From Gaeumannomyces sp. JS-464 (lineage: Eukaryota > Ascomycota > Sordariomycetes > Magnaporthales > Magnaporthaceae): a stretch of DNA of 64,000 bases. This document shows, piece by piece, positions 11,390 to 21,639 of this stretch. The stretch lies in assembly GCA_002197995.1 (NCBI GenBank), contig NGZR01000006.1, forward strand, positions 1,116,001 through 1,180,000. Direction: 5' to 3'. Position 1 is the first letter of the stretch; the number at the start of each line of letters is the position of its first letter. Position numbers and translations under genes: made by a program. The notes below the pieces were generated by a model. The model had not been told where the DNA came from. It made no database searches and saw nothing but the letters and a program-made list of their open reading frames with translations.

Positions 11390-12330
11390 AAAAAAAAATC
11401 TTCCCGTTGGTTTACGAGCTGGACCTGCCCCGCAACGGCACCCGGATTTACCTTATAATTTCCATCCAGCATTTGCTTCGGTATAAAGCCGCTAACGACT
11501 TTTATTAACGTGTGCCGCCGCCGCCCGGACCAGTCGATTACGCTTTTAAAACCGACGAATCCGACGACTTTGGTAACCCTAACGACCAGTCGTATAAAGT
11601 CGAACGCATTACTAATAAAAAAATTAAACGTAACGTGGTTTACAAGCGAGTGGGCCAAACAAGCGAGTGGGCCACGACGAAATCCCATATTAAACGCGTT
11701 TTTCGATACCCTTGCTAACTCGGCCAATTTAAGCCCAAATTTAACCAAATTTGGGCAGGTTATATTTAATTAAATAGGAAATTTAATTTAATTTTCTTAG
11801 ATTTTTCTTATTACCCGTTTACGGTTAGTTGCATATTGTGCACAGTGTATTACACAGTACTACGAACTAACCTTAAAAAGGTAATAATAAAAATCTAAGA
11901 AAATTAAATTAAATTTCCTATTTAATTAAATATAACCTGCCCAAATTTGGTTAAATTTGGGCTTAAATTGGCCGAGTTAGCAAGGGTATCGAAAAACGCG
12001 TTTAATATGAAATTTCGTCGTGGCCCACTCGCTTGTTTGGCCCACTCGCTTGTTTGGCCCACTCGCTTATAAACCACGTTAGCGGTTCCGTAAGGTATTA
12101 CGTGGTTTAAAAGGGTTACGGAAAGCACGAAAGCTAGTGGCTGCGGTTTTCGGATTTTAAACACGCCCTTAAAATCGTTAAAGCCTTCGAAAAGTCCTAG
12201 GAAACCCTACTCGCTTTACAAAGCAAGGCCAACGTTACCGGACCTTTCCCTATGGCCGACGACGGTAAACCAAAGGCGCCGACACCGGCCAAACGCGGGC
12301 GAGGAAAACCACGGAAAAATGCGGCGTAAC
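11390..12330 (+). pseudogene. Gypsy-A integrase tail and chromodomain, split by a MITE, with terminal AT-hook-like motif
   Basis: YELDLPRNGTR at about 11416-11448 and ISIQHLLRYKAANDF lead to the chromodomain start (the VERITNKKIKRNV region, about 11600-11640). There a 451-bp inverted-repeat element interrupts the frame. After 12082 the text YYVV*KGYGKHES resumes the chromodomain, followed by a helix (DFKHALKIVKAFEKS). It finishes with a proline-rich tail carrying KRGRGKPRK, close to an AT-hook, before a TAA at about 12327. Chromodomain plus AT-hook suggests targeting to heterochromatin or AT-rich DNA. Confidence 0.65.
11631..12081. mobile_element. 451-bp foldback MITE with TA duplication
   Basis: The segment is a near-complete palindrome: about 180-200 bp arms around a loop at roughly 11812-11880. 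The ends read TAACGTGGTTTA.AAGCGAGTG and its complement, flanked by TA on both sides. Each arm carries a 17-bp direct repeat (GCGAGTGGGCC plus CAAACAA), two copies in the left arm and three in the right. The outer end TAACGTGGTTTA..AGCGAGT also forms the right end of mariner-1 (28648), so it was probably mobilised by that family. It splits the Gypsy-A chromodomain. The similar protein ends in open frames on both strands are just the two arms. Confidence 0.85.
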
Positions 12331-12424
12331 GAAAACTTAAACGCTCGAGGAACGAAGGAAAACCTTTCACCTATACTATTAGCATTAAAAATAATGCCGT
12401 CTTTTTATAAAGCCGGTATTTATT

Positions 12425-12626
12425 ACGCCCAATAGGGCTTTTGTTAATAGCTAAAAGTGCGGGGCTTGTGAAAACCCGCAGCCCTTATTGCAAATAAGGG
12501 CGGGCCTTATTAGCGGCCCTTTACAAAATTAGGGATATCCCAATTTTATGCAAGTCGGGCTTTCCGGGCCTCCCTCGCTCGAATAACAATCGACTTTACT
12601 GCTAACGTTTACTTGCCTGCCTAACA
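12425..12626 (+). repeat. Right LTR-like direct repeat of Gypsy-A
   Basis: This is the partner of 3541-3741. From TGTTAATAG at 12442 to the TAACA end it is 185 bp, the same length as the matching part of the left copy. Similarity continues about 20-40 bp upstream of 12442, so the true LTR may be longer. The sequence after it (GCCTTAATA) resembles that after the left copy, so the target duplication cannot be read with certainty. Confidence 0.75.
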
Positions 12627-13734
12627 GCCTTAATACCGTCCTAAAAACCCTCGTTGCAAAGTTTAAATCTCGTTTCGGCTTAACGGTAAAAACCCGTTAA
12701 AAAGGCCGGCTTAGGTAAGTTAAATCCTCGTTCGAAAGTTGGATTTTTAGCGATAACGGCGTAAAGTGGCGTTAAAACCTGGCTTAGCATTACCTAAAGT
12801 ACGCTTAAAATCGGCCGCTGGGAGTGTAAAAATCCGCGTTAACGATAAAGTTCGCTCGTCCCAGCATTTCGCATTTAACTTCCACTTCCACCGCTATACT
12901 TCCAAAGCGAAACCGCAAATTTAAACTACGCAATATCCAATGTTTACTTAAAAAGGCTCGGTTACCGACAGCTATAACGATTTTTGCCTTAACTGGTTAT
13001 AGCAGCTGTTAACTTAAAGCTTTCGTCCATTTAAAACAGCCTAAGTTTTAAAACGATTTTAAATGGGCTTTCCTTTTACCGGTTCCGGTTTTAATCCTTT
13101 TTAAACCGACGTTTTTATCGAGCGAGAAATTTAAAAGCAGGAAGCCGAACGCACTTTTCGAAATTTAAGGAATCAATAGTTAAAAGTTAAGCAAATTCCA
13201 AGCTTAGCAGTTTAAATACCGAAGCTCGCAGCTTCGGCGTTTTCGATTTTATTCTTTAGCTTTACAAGCGACTTTGCTTTTGCTTACGTTTAAACCGAGG
13301 CGAGTGTTTAAGGTTAAAATCCGCATTCGATTTGCATTTAAAACTAAATTTAATATTTTTAAATACCAACGCCCGCGTTTCGGATTATTACTTAAACTTC
13401 GTAAATTATAATCGTTGTTTTACTATTTTAATAAAGCGCTAATCGGTTTAAGCTTTTTTTTAAACCGATAAGCGAACCGTTTGGTTTTTTTTTCGAAAAT
13501 GCAAAATTTAAAAAAGGCTTGCATTTAATGCACGCACGCGTCGCTACGGAAAGCGACAACCCCGATAACGGAAAAGGAAATAACGATTTTAGCGATTTTG
13601 GACAAGGTTTATGTCGGATAGTTATTCCGGCGCATGCACTCGAGGGATTTGGAGGTTTAGGAGGCTTGGGAGGCTCCTAAAGCCCACAGGGCCCACAAGG
13701 CCCACGTAACCTAAAAGCCCAAACCCTTTCGCAA

Positions 13735-13850
13735 ATAAAAAGGGGCCTGTTAGCCCCCTTTTTTATAGCTAAATCTCCTTCCTCTTTATGCACAATAAAG
13801 AAACCTTTCCAAATTTATAAATCTTTGTTTATCACTTTTAACGAAGGGCT
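13735..13850 (-). repeat. Dispersed repeat, inverted relative to 1.13-1.30 kb
   Basis: Its reverse complement carries AACAAAGATTTATAAATTTGG followed by a GTTTCTTTATTG block and a G-rich/C-rich hairpin, in the order seen near 1189-1270. The hairpin here (AAAAAGGGGC ... GCCCCCTTTTT) resembles a transcription terminator but more likely belongs to the repeat. Confidence 0.5.
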
Positions 13851-16800
13851 TCGAGCTTAACAAGAGTAACACTTTTACCAACAGTTTGGGTAATTTTTAT
13901 ATAAGGGAAAATGGGCCTGGTTTTTTTTAAATTCCGCCCGAAGCTTTTGGATTATTAAACGGCGACGAAAGCGAAGGAGGAAGCGGAAAGGGTAAAAGCG
14001 AAAGTTTTCCTCTTTTTAAACCTTTTGGGAAAAAGCGGTATAGCAGTACTATACGTTTTTAACCAATCGTTATTAGCTAAATATACCCTTTTAACAAAGC
14101 TAGTTACGCTTTTCCGGAGAACGAAAAACAATATCACTTATTGGAAAAATTTTAAACCGTAATATATTAGCGAATTTAACCTTTTAAATAAAACAACTAA
14201 CAACCCGAAAAAATAAAAAGATATATTAAAAAAGGAAAGCAAATTTTTAAAAACGTGTACTAATTTATCGATTCGATTTAAACGTATTTAATTACAATTT
14301 AGCGAAAATAACGAAACTTTAAAATTTTTTACATGCAATTTACATTTAACCTTTTTCGGTTACGTTAAACGGTAGTACATTTTAATGCTAAATTATACGG
14401 TGAAAACGTACTTATAAATTTATCGCAATAAATATAAAATTATAAGCTAATATATTAATATGCTGCGCGAAATTTTCGGTATAAATTAAAAAGCTGCTTT
14501 AAACAAAATCGCTAATTTAAAATATATTGTTTTAAGTGCTTTTTTAAACGTGGAAATCATTTAATAAGAATAAAAAATTGTTCGGCTAAAATGCATAACC
14601 TATTTTAGTAAAAATTAAATTATAAATTTTTTTTTAAAACTTTTAATAAGTTTTTGCAAAAAGGTATAGCGCGTTTACCGCCGAATATAAATCCAAGTAA
14701 TTATTTGCAATTGTTACGCATTTACCAGGAAATGTGGAGGAATATAATCCAGGTTTACAAAGTTTTTAGCAAATTTTTACAAAAGCAAAACAAACCCCGC
14801 TAATTGAAATCCCGATATACGTTAAGGATTAAACGGCGATTAAAAAAGGAAAAGTTTAATTGGAACATTTCGAATACGCCGTAGCATTTAAGGAATTAGT
14901 TAATACTTTCGCGATCAAACGCCGCATAGCTCGCGAACCGGAATCGCTAGTAAAACTAAAACAGGCAAAGTAAACGCCGTTTTTATTTTTTCCGATAAAA
15001 AAATCTTAAAACAGGCTAGTTTGTAAAAAACGGCAAACTAATTAAAGTTAACCTATTAAATTACGAATTTAACAATGTTAGCGTCGCTTTAATAAAAACC
15101 AACTTTTTTTTAAACTCGAAGCAGGAAAAAAATAAAGCCGACGACCAGGTTTTAAGTTAATTTCGAAAAAGAAAAGTCGGTTTAGGAAAACAGTTCGAGT
15201 TAAAAGGAAAATACGGCGGCTTTATACTTTGCATTATAAGCGATAACGGATTATACGCACTTAATACGCATTTAACTTTTAACTTTAACATTAGCTAGCC
15301 GAAAAATGAACTTTTATAACCGACGGCCCATTTTAAGCGCCTTTTTTCGCTAATAATTACGAGCAGCTTTGCGCGTTCGCCATGCAATTTATACCAAACA
15401 GCACAACGCAAATATAAGCTAATTCCCTGGTTAAAAGTGCTATAACCAAATTAACTTTATCCTTTTAACCATTATAAAGCTCGTAACAGCTCCAACTCGC
15501 GGCTAAATGCAACGCTGTTTAATTTCGGCCAGCATTGGGGTTTTCCGATAACCAGCATTTTTTTTACAGGACTCCTAGTTATATTAAAACAACTTTTTAC
15601 TACCGATAAATAACTATCCGCGGTTTTTAATTTAATTAAACTCCGGAGCTTTTACACGCGAAATTTTTAAAAAAATTCCAGTTATAACGAGTTTATTTTT
15701 AAACCAAGTAAATCCATTTAAAATGTAACTATTACGTAAGCCTCGAACGAATACCAATTTTCCGGAAAAAATAATGCGACCGATTTAAACGCTATAAGTT
15801 TTAAATACCTAAGAAATAAAATGAAATATAAAACCTAATTAAAAATTAAAGCTGAAAAAAACGAACATAATGCTTGCGAACTAAACCCGCGTAATAACGA
15901 ATTTTACGGTAATAACGACGCGGTTTATTATAACATATTAAATTATTTCGAAAAATAAAACGTTAAAGCAAAATCGGAAAACGAAATAAACACGTTTAGC
16001 TTTAATAATAAAAAGCTTTAGGATTTTCCCATATTATATAGTCCCGAGCTTATACAAAACATGCAATTTAAAACCGATAGCCCGATTTAATATTTAATTA
16101 TAATAATTCGAAAAAACCTTGCAAATAAACCTTTAAAAGGTTGTTTCGATTTAGGCGTTAACCGTTAAGCCGTTATTATAAAAATCCTAAAGTATATGCT
16201 TAACGTTAAGCGTTTTCCCGCGATTACGACCTTGCAAGGAATTAGCATTTAAAAAGCACTTAGCTAGGCAACCTTTTCGTTCCACTTTTAAAAGATAACC
16301 TTTAATAGCCAATTGCGCATAGCTAAGGTTACGGTAGGAGTTTAGGAAATCGAAAAGCTAAAAGCCGGACTTTTGCTAAAGGTTAAATTTTTAGCGATAT
16401 ATTAAATAGTTTTCGACTTTGTGGAATAAATAGCGATATTCGGATGTTTAGGCAACTTCGAAGTTAAAATAAACACTTTAACTAAACTCTTTATGCGATT
16501 ACCTGTTAAATTAACAGCTTACATAACAATCCCGCTTCGTTTTACAGCCCGAATGCCCGTTGCATATAATAAAAAAATAGCTTTAAAATAAGCGGCTTCG
16601 AATTTACGCCCACGTTTTTCAAAGCTTTATATTATTTAATAAGCTTTTTAAGTTACGTTTTTATTTATAATTATTATAAGCGTTTTTTAATTTTTTACTA
16701 ACATGTTTAGCTTGGTTTTATTCGCAAGCGTAACTTTTCGCGTAACGAGGAAAGCTGGGATAAAACAGTTTTTTAAACCGAAATTTATTTATTTTTTTAC

Positions 16801-17299
16801 TCGAGTTTGTTTTACATTAATAACCGTTATGCAAAGCGACGTTAAACGAAAGTGCGATCCGATTTCCATTTAAAAAAAGGAGGTAAAGCTATTAATAACT
16901 TTAGCATAATATGGTAAATAATAAAAGTTTAAACGAGCGCTAGCGCACATTTGCATTTTTTCCGCCTTGCGCTATCGCAAAAAGCTGCTTAAATTTATTA
17001 CGCGCGAGTTTTTTATTAAACAAACTCGCGAGCATTAAATAAACTTAGCTATCGAAACGGCAATTTAATAAAATGCCATGTAAAACGCATTTAAACCCGA
17101 TTAAAACTTTATTTACCAAAGCAAACTCGGGATTAAAAAAACTTTTAAAATAAACGAAATTAAAATTAACGAAAGGATTAAAATCGAAAAAATTCTTAGC
17201 GTTAATAAATGCCGTTAAAAAACTTATCGCTAAATACGCTTTTATTTAAAACTATAAAAAGTTTATTAAAATGCACGAAAGCGAATATATACGCGTCCC

Positions 17300-18050
17300 C
17301 CTTTTCGAAAACACCTTGCTTAAAAAGCTTGCATAAAAACTTTTCCCGTAAAAAACCATCGAACGAAAAACACTTAATAAAATTTTAAACTAACTTTACG
17401 AAAAAAATCGTTTTAAGTTTATCGATAAATTAATACCATTCGCGTTTTTAGCTTTTATAATATACCGAGCTTTTATTAGCGTTACTCGCAAAAGGAAAAT
17501 AGTAATTAACTTGCGCGCATTTAAAAAACATACCATTTTTAATGCATATTCGATGCCGTTTTAAAGCGATGTTATTAATAAACTGCGGGGGAAAAAGTGG
17601 GTGTTATACGTTAACGCTTGCGCTTTTTTCCATTAATTCCCGATATGGAAACTAAATAAAAAGAAATTTATTATTACTTCCTATTGCGGATTTAAAAAAT
17701 TTAAAATCGCTTTAATAGGTTTTAAAAATTCGCTAGCTTATATTTAACGCTTTATAAACACCCTATTTAAATGGCATTTAAACTTCGCAATAGCGTTTAT
17801 TAACGATGTTATTATTTTTTCAGATATTAAAAAAAAACATTTATAATACTTAAAAACTATATTTTCCCTTTTCGCCGAACGTAATATCAGTTTAACATTG
17901 AAAAAGTTTTTACTTTGTTATTTATCCGTTATATTTTTAAAATTCCAAGTTAATGCATTTAGCTTATATAATACGGAATTACGCATAAAAGTAATACGCG
18001 CTTTTAAATTTCCCAAAAACTTGGCTTAGTTGGAAAAGTTTATTAGGTTT
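17300..18050 (+). pseudogene. Gypsy-B reverse transcriptase relic
   Basis: The active-site motif is FINDVIIFS at 17796-17822, with the first catalytic Asp changed to Asn. It is preceded by ALIGFKNSLAYI and followed by LKTIFSLFAERNISL and the KFPKNLA region, all in RT order. The text stops near LEKFIRF at 18050, exactly where the Gypsy-C LTR sequence starts. It is closely related to the Gypsy-A RT but not the same copy. Confidence 0.75.
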
Positions 18051-18052
18051 AT

Positions 18053-18181
18053 TATTACAATTAAAGGTTTGCTCCTAAAGTAAAGCACTTTAAAAGTTAA
18101 AAGGACAATATCGCTAGTGCTAATAAACAGGGTATTACGTAACTTAAAAGGACAATTTAATTGCTTGCCCCAAAAGATGCC
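18053..18181 (-). repeat. Truncated extra LTR copy abutting the Gypsy-C LTR
   Basis: These 129 bp match the first 129 bp of the adjoining LTR (18182 onward), with the shared blocks TATTACAA, GCTAATAA and TTTAATTGCTTGCCC in the same order. The copy stops abruptly where the complete LTR starts. The right LTR has no such extra copy. It may be an LTR-in-LTR insertion or a tandem duplication. Confidence 0.65.
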
Positions 18182-18612
18182 TATTACAAATAAGCTTTTG
18201 CTTTTAAGGTAAAACCGCTTAAAGGAAATGCTAAACAATGCACTTCGACAAGTAGCTTTAAAGGAATTTAGGGTGCTAATAATAGTAGTTTAATTGCTTG
18301 CCCAAAAGGGTGTTTTAAAGCTAACTTAAGTTAACAAATGCCGAAGTTTTAATTAAAATTACCTAAAACGAAAGGAAATCCATCTTTTATATATACGTTG
18401 TTTTTGCTTTAATAGTTTTTGGATTTATAAATTTATAATCCTTTTAACATAAATTTAAAAATCCTTTTGGCTTTGTAAATTTGTAATCCTTTTAACATAA
18501 ATTTAAAAATCTAACTAGGGTTACGTAACTTTACGTGTTTAAATGCGGAGCAAAGGGCCGCTTAAAACCCTTCCTATCTTGCCGTTCTAAGGCTTGCATG
18601 CTGGTCGTAACA
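18182..18612 (-). repeat. Left (3') LTR of Gypsy-C
   Basis: It is about 431 bp and pairs with 43187-43614. Shared blocks include GCTTTTGCTTTTAAGGTAAA, CACTTCGACAAG and TGCCGAAG. The terminus GTCGTAACA is at 18604-18612. It includes a 48-bp-period duplication at about 18420-18520 (ATAATCCTTTTAACATAAA twice). The start TA instead of TG is consistent with RIP. Confidence 0.75.
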
Positions 18613-18969
18613 TTAAGTTTCCCTTTTTAAGCCAAATCCTTTTAACTACGTTTTATCGCCCCGCTTTTTGTTAATGGTAAGTACTTTCCTTTTTTACTAT
18701 TTCCCATCCTCTTTTTATTTTAACAAAATGTTTAGCCGGGTGCGAAAACGTCTTTTTGCGAAAAAAAACTTTTTAACGTAAAAAACCTGCTTATTTAAAT
18801 CGTTTTTTTTTGCTGTCGAAATGCCTTTTTGCTTTTTTTTATTACGAGGTTTCAAAGCGTAAAAAGTGCGAGGCTTTTTTTTAAAACTCCTTTCGGTGCG
18901 TGAAGTGCTTTAATCGAAACGCACTAGTTGCGATATCCTGGGTTTTTCGCCCGAGCAGTTTTGCTTTAT

Positions 18970-19290
18970 TAGTTTTTAATACCAGCAAATGGAAGCAAAG
19001 GTTAAAGCGGTAAAAAAAGAGCGCCGCGCTTTGGATAACGAGCGTCGCGCATTAAATAACAAACTCGAGCGTTTGCGGAAATAAAAAAAATGTGGTTTAA
19101 AAAAAATGCGTGCAATTCGTCGTAGCATTAACGCTATGGAGAAGTTAAAGCGTGTTAAGCGGGAGGAAGCCGATTATAAGGCTCGCTAGGCTGCTTCGCA
19201 ACCTAAGCCATCCGTAGCTTTTACCGTTTCCTTCGATTAGCAAGCGTTCGAAGTTAACTTTAACTTAAACCTATTTGCCTTTTTTTAACC
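18970..19290 (+). pseudogene. Unidentified coiled-coil relic
   Basis: The plus strand reads a highly charged, heptad-like stretch: MEAKVKAVKKERRALDNE followed by RRALNNKLERLRK and, after stops, AMEKLKRVKREEADYKAR. This Glu/Lys/Arg/Ala pattern is a coiled coil. Similar tails occur in many fungal transposon ORFs but I cannot assign the family. It lies between the Gypsy-C LTR and the Gypsy-C chromodomain on the opposite strand, so it is probably a separate inserted fragment. Confidence 0.4.
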
Positions 19291-19323
19291 TAGTAAATTA
19301 TAGCTTCCTTAATAATTTCCATA

Positions 19324-19396
19324 GGTTGTGTGGCGTAATGGTAGCGCATTTTACCCAATTGGCTAAAGGTTTTAGGTTTAATTCCCAGTGCGACCG
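19324..19396 (+). tRNA. RIP-degraded tRNA-like relic (pseudo-tRNA)
   Basis: The 73-nt segment can be folded into a tRNA-like layout. The acceptor strands GGTTGTG (19324-19330) and TGCGACC (19389-19395) pair over 7 bp with G-U wobbles, and the D arm GCGTAATGGTAGCGC contains the invariant GG. The T arm reads TTAGG-TTTAATT-CCCAG. A pre-RIP CTGGG-TTCGATT-CCCAG would restore both the T stem and the B box. The anticodon stem no longer pairs, so the anticodon cannot be read. It lies inside decayed gypsy sequence. It is unlikely to be functional. Confidence 0.45.
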
Positions 19397-19499
19397 TTAT
19401 TAAAAATCCGATTATTAACGCGTCGGCGATCGAGTTTTTAGCCATTTTTACTATTGCTAATCTTTTTATAAATGCTTTTATCGGTACTTCGTTAAGGAT

Positions 19500-20477
19500 T
19501 TTTAGCAATTTATAAAGTTAGTTTTTTTTTCCCACGTGTTTTCCTCGTAGCTGTACTTTTCTATTTAATTAAGTACTTTTTAGGCTTATTTTTTAGCTTA
19601 TAATTTAAAAAATTTTCGATTTCGTTTTTTTGTTTTGCGTTAATTTCTATTAATTTGTCGCTTTTAAAGTTTAATAACGCTGGTTCGAATAGGGAAATAT
19701 AAAAAACTGGGTGGGATTTTATAATTAATAGTAGTTAAAGTTGGTAATTTACGGTTCGAAACCTTTTTTAATACTTTAAACGGTTTTAGTTTTTTATAGT
19801 TTAATTTATCGCTCGGTCGTTTTGTTTTAATATTTCGTCGAAAAAGATAAACGCTATCCCTTATTTTAAAAGTTAGTTTTTTCAATTTTTTATTTATTTA
19901 TTTAAGTAATTATGCAATATCGTATTTTTTAACTTTATTTAAAAGTGTTTATATAGTTTAATAAGCTCCGTTATTTATGTTTCCGCTATTAAAGCATGTT
20001 TTTTTACTTTAGGTTTTTTATACGCTGTAAGCGTAAACCTGTAAATCGTATAAAATGGTATGGTTTTTATACTTTTATAAATTAAGCTGTTATAAGCGAA
20101 TTAAGCTATAAAAAGTAGTTATACTTAATCGTTTTATTTATAGTTAACGTAATAACGTAAATATTATTTTATAGTTTAATTCGTTTGTTTTATTTGCTTA
20201 TTTGTTTAAAAGTAATAAGTTATAAATAAGGAATGTTTTGCTTTTAACTTATTCGTAAACCTTTTTTAAAACTTATTTATAAATAGCTTATTTTTATCCG
20301 TAATTAAACGGTTTGGCGTGCCGTGTTTTACTATTACATGCTTAATAAAAACGTACGCTAACTTCGTAGCGTTGCTGCTTTTTTTATATGGTAAAAATAA
20401 AGCATACTTAATAAGCTTATTCATTATTACCAATACGTTATCGTACTTAATTCCGGTTAACGGTTTTTTAAATTAGG
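19500..20477 (-). pseudogene. Gypsy-C integrase C-terminal half and chromodomain relic
   Basis: Read on the minus strand from 20477: FKKPLTGIKYDNVLVI, then LPYKKSSNATKLAYVF, then VKHGTPNRLITDKNKLF at about 20280-20340 (integrase second catalytic motif). The open segment at 19885-19664 begins MKKLTFKIRDSVYLFRRN (integrase GPY-type region). Around 19.51-19.62 kb comes a chromodomain, ...KYLIK then SYEENTWEK. Stops are scattered throughout. The order confirms a minus-strand chromovirus whose 3' end points to the LTR at 18.2 kb. Confidence 0.75.
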
Positions 20478-21054
20478 TGTTACGGTGCAGTCGTTTTTTA
20501 ATAAAGACTTCGCACGGTTGTAACCCCAGCTATAACAACGTTCCTCTTTTGCCTTCGTGGTGCACGTGGATCAACTTTAGTCTTATCCCGTGACAGTTTG
20601 TTATAGCTCACATGGGTTGCTCGAGTTTAATCCCCCGCACGGTCGCGCGCACAGGTTTTATCCGTGGCGCAACGGTTACGTGCACGGAAGCCATTTATGG
20701 CGCTTTTTTTGCTGGAGGCGAGGGCAATTAGCTCCAGTAATTCGAAAAGCCGACCGAGGCTTTTCGGGGGAAGCTTATTAAGCTTAATCGACCTCGTGGC
20801 ACGTGCATTTCGATGCATAGGCGCCAGCGCTTCGCTTGCGCAGCGCCAGCGCTAGCATTTTGCTTGTGCAACGCACCCCTGGAAGGCAAACCTTAATAAG
20901 CAATTGGGGACCAATTGCGGTTTTAGGGTGGGGTATTATCACGGTGCAGTCGTTTCTTAATAAGGATTTCGCACGGTTGTAGCCCTAGCTATAACAACGT
21001 TCCTTTTTTGCCTTCGTGGTGCACGTGGATTAACTTTAGTTTTATTTCGTAACA
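20478..21054. mobile_element. TRIM-like element: two 118-bp direct repeats around 341 bp
   Basis: Repeats at 20478-20595 (TGTTACGG...CCCGTGACA) and 20937-21054 (TATCACGG...TTCGTAACA) are the same length and differ by about a dozen mostly C/T or G/A changes. They have TG...CA-type ends and flank a GC-rich interior with no coding capacity. The Gypsy-C integrase reads on the minus strand up to its left and right edges (...SIPD before, FKKPLTG after), so this is an insertion. The flanking 5-mers (TTAGG / ATCGG) are not a clean duplication. A terminal-repeat retrotransposon in miniature is the best fit. Confidence 0.6.
20596..20936. other. GC-rich interior of the TRIM-like element
   Basis: No open frame of note. 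It contains tRNA-promoter-like strings: CGAGTTTAATCCC near 20633 (B-box-like) and TGGCGCAACGG near 20664 (A-box-like), in the wrong order for a tRNA or SINE. It also holds a GCGCCAGCGCT tandem pair at about 20820-20860. It is far less RIP-affected than the gypsy sequence around it. Confidence 0.45.
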
Positions 21055-21589
21055 ATCGGGTATGCTAGTAAAAGTGCGAAAATCGTAGCGGATTTTAAGT
21101 AATTTATTATTTTAATTTTCCATTTCGAAAGTTAATAATGCATTTTTAAATGCTTAATTAGTTTTTCGCTTTTTTTTTTTAAAAAAAAGTCGCTTTTTAA
21201 CTTATTAACTAAATGCTATCCGCAGTTATTTTGCACGCATTTGGCTTAAAAAAGCGCGTTGTAATTTGCTATTTCGATATTTAAAATAAGGTGGTTTAAA
21301 AAGTGCTTTTTTAAATATCGTTATCCGTTTACCGGTCCTCGTTATATGCGATTTTATAATACGTTATACTTTAGTTATTTTTAAACTAGTTTAATAGTTA
21401 ACCGCTATTATTATTGGCCGGTTTTTCGCGCATAATTTTTTTAATAAGTTTAGGTTAATTTTAAAACTATTAATTACTTTTTACTAACTTAAGTGATATG
21501 TAAGCTTTGCTAAAGTTTAATAGCGCAAATAATTGTAATTCCGTTATCGAAATCCGTTTTTTTTATTTTTTAAATAAATAAGTTTAATA
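21055..21589 (-). pseudogene. Gypsy-C pol relic, poorly readable
   Basis: The minus strand gives gypsy-like text (for example KIRYDFRTFTSIPD at the lower end, corresponding to the start of the integrase core), but stops are frequent and the RT motif is absent. It ends at the left TIR of mariner-2. Confidence 0.4.
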
Positions 21590-21639
21590 TAATTTACCAC
21601 CGAATGGATTAAACTATTAAATGGATTACCGATACGCAA

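Larger units (their letters stand above)
3541..12630 (+). mobile_element. Gypsy-A: RIP-degraded chromodomain Ty3/gypsy retrotransposon
   Basis: Direct repeats at about 3541-3741 and 12425-12626 flank decayed gag, protease, reverse transcriptase, RNase H, integrase and chromodomain relics, all on the plus strand and in Metaviridae order. The element is about 9.1 kb, of which roughly 0.95 kb is later insertions (solo LTR, GC-rich insert, foldback MITE). Reading frames are full of stops and catalytic residues are partly altered, so it cannot move by itself. The chromodomain at the integrase C-terminus puts it among the fungal chromoviruses. Confidence 0.85.
12630..18052 (+). mobile_element. Gypsy-B: second RIP-degraded gypsy relic
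   Basis: Plus-strand gag-like text begins after the Gypsy-A LTR (about 12.64-13.6 kb) and coding-type text continues to a clear reverse transcriptase at 17.3-18.05 kb. No LTR pair could be assigned. The 3' half (RNase H, integrase) is missing because Gypsy-C begins at about 18053. The segment around 13.62-13.85 kb contains a Gly-rich stretch (GFGGLGGLGGS), a GGGGC/GCCCC hairpin followed by a T run (about 13739-13775), and the repeat shared with 1.13-1.30 kb, so it may itself be an inserted fragment. Confidence 0.6.

Noticed and set aside
13739..13775. Bacterial-style hairpin plus T-run terminator
   Set aside because: Fungal context and part of a dispersed repeat. Rho-independent terminators do not apply.
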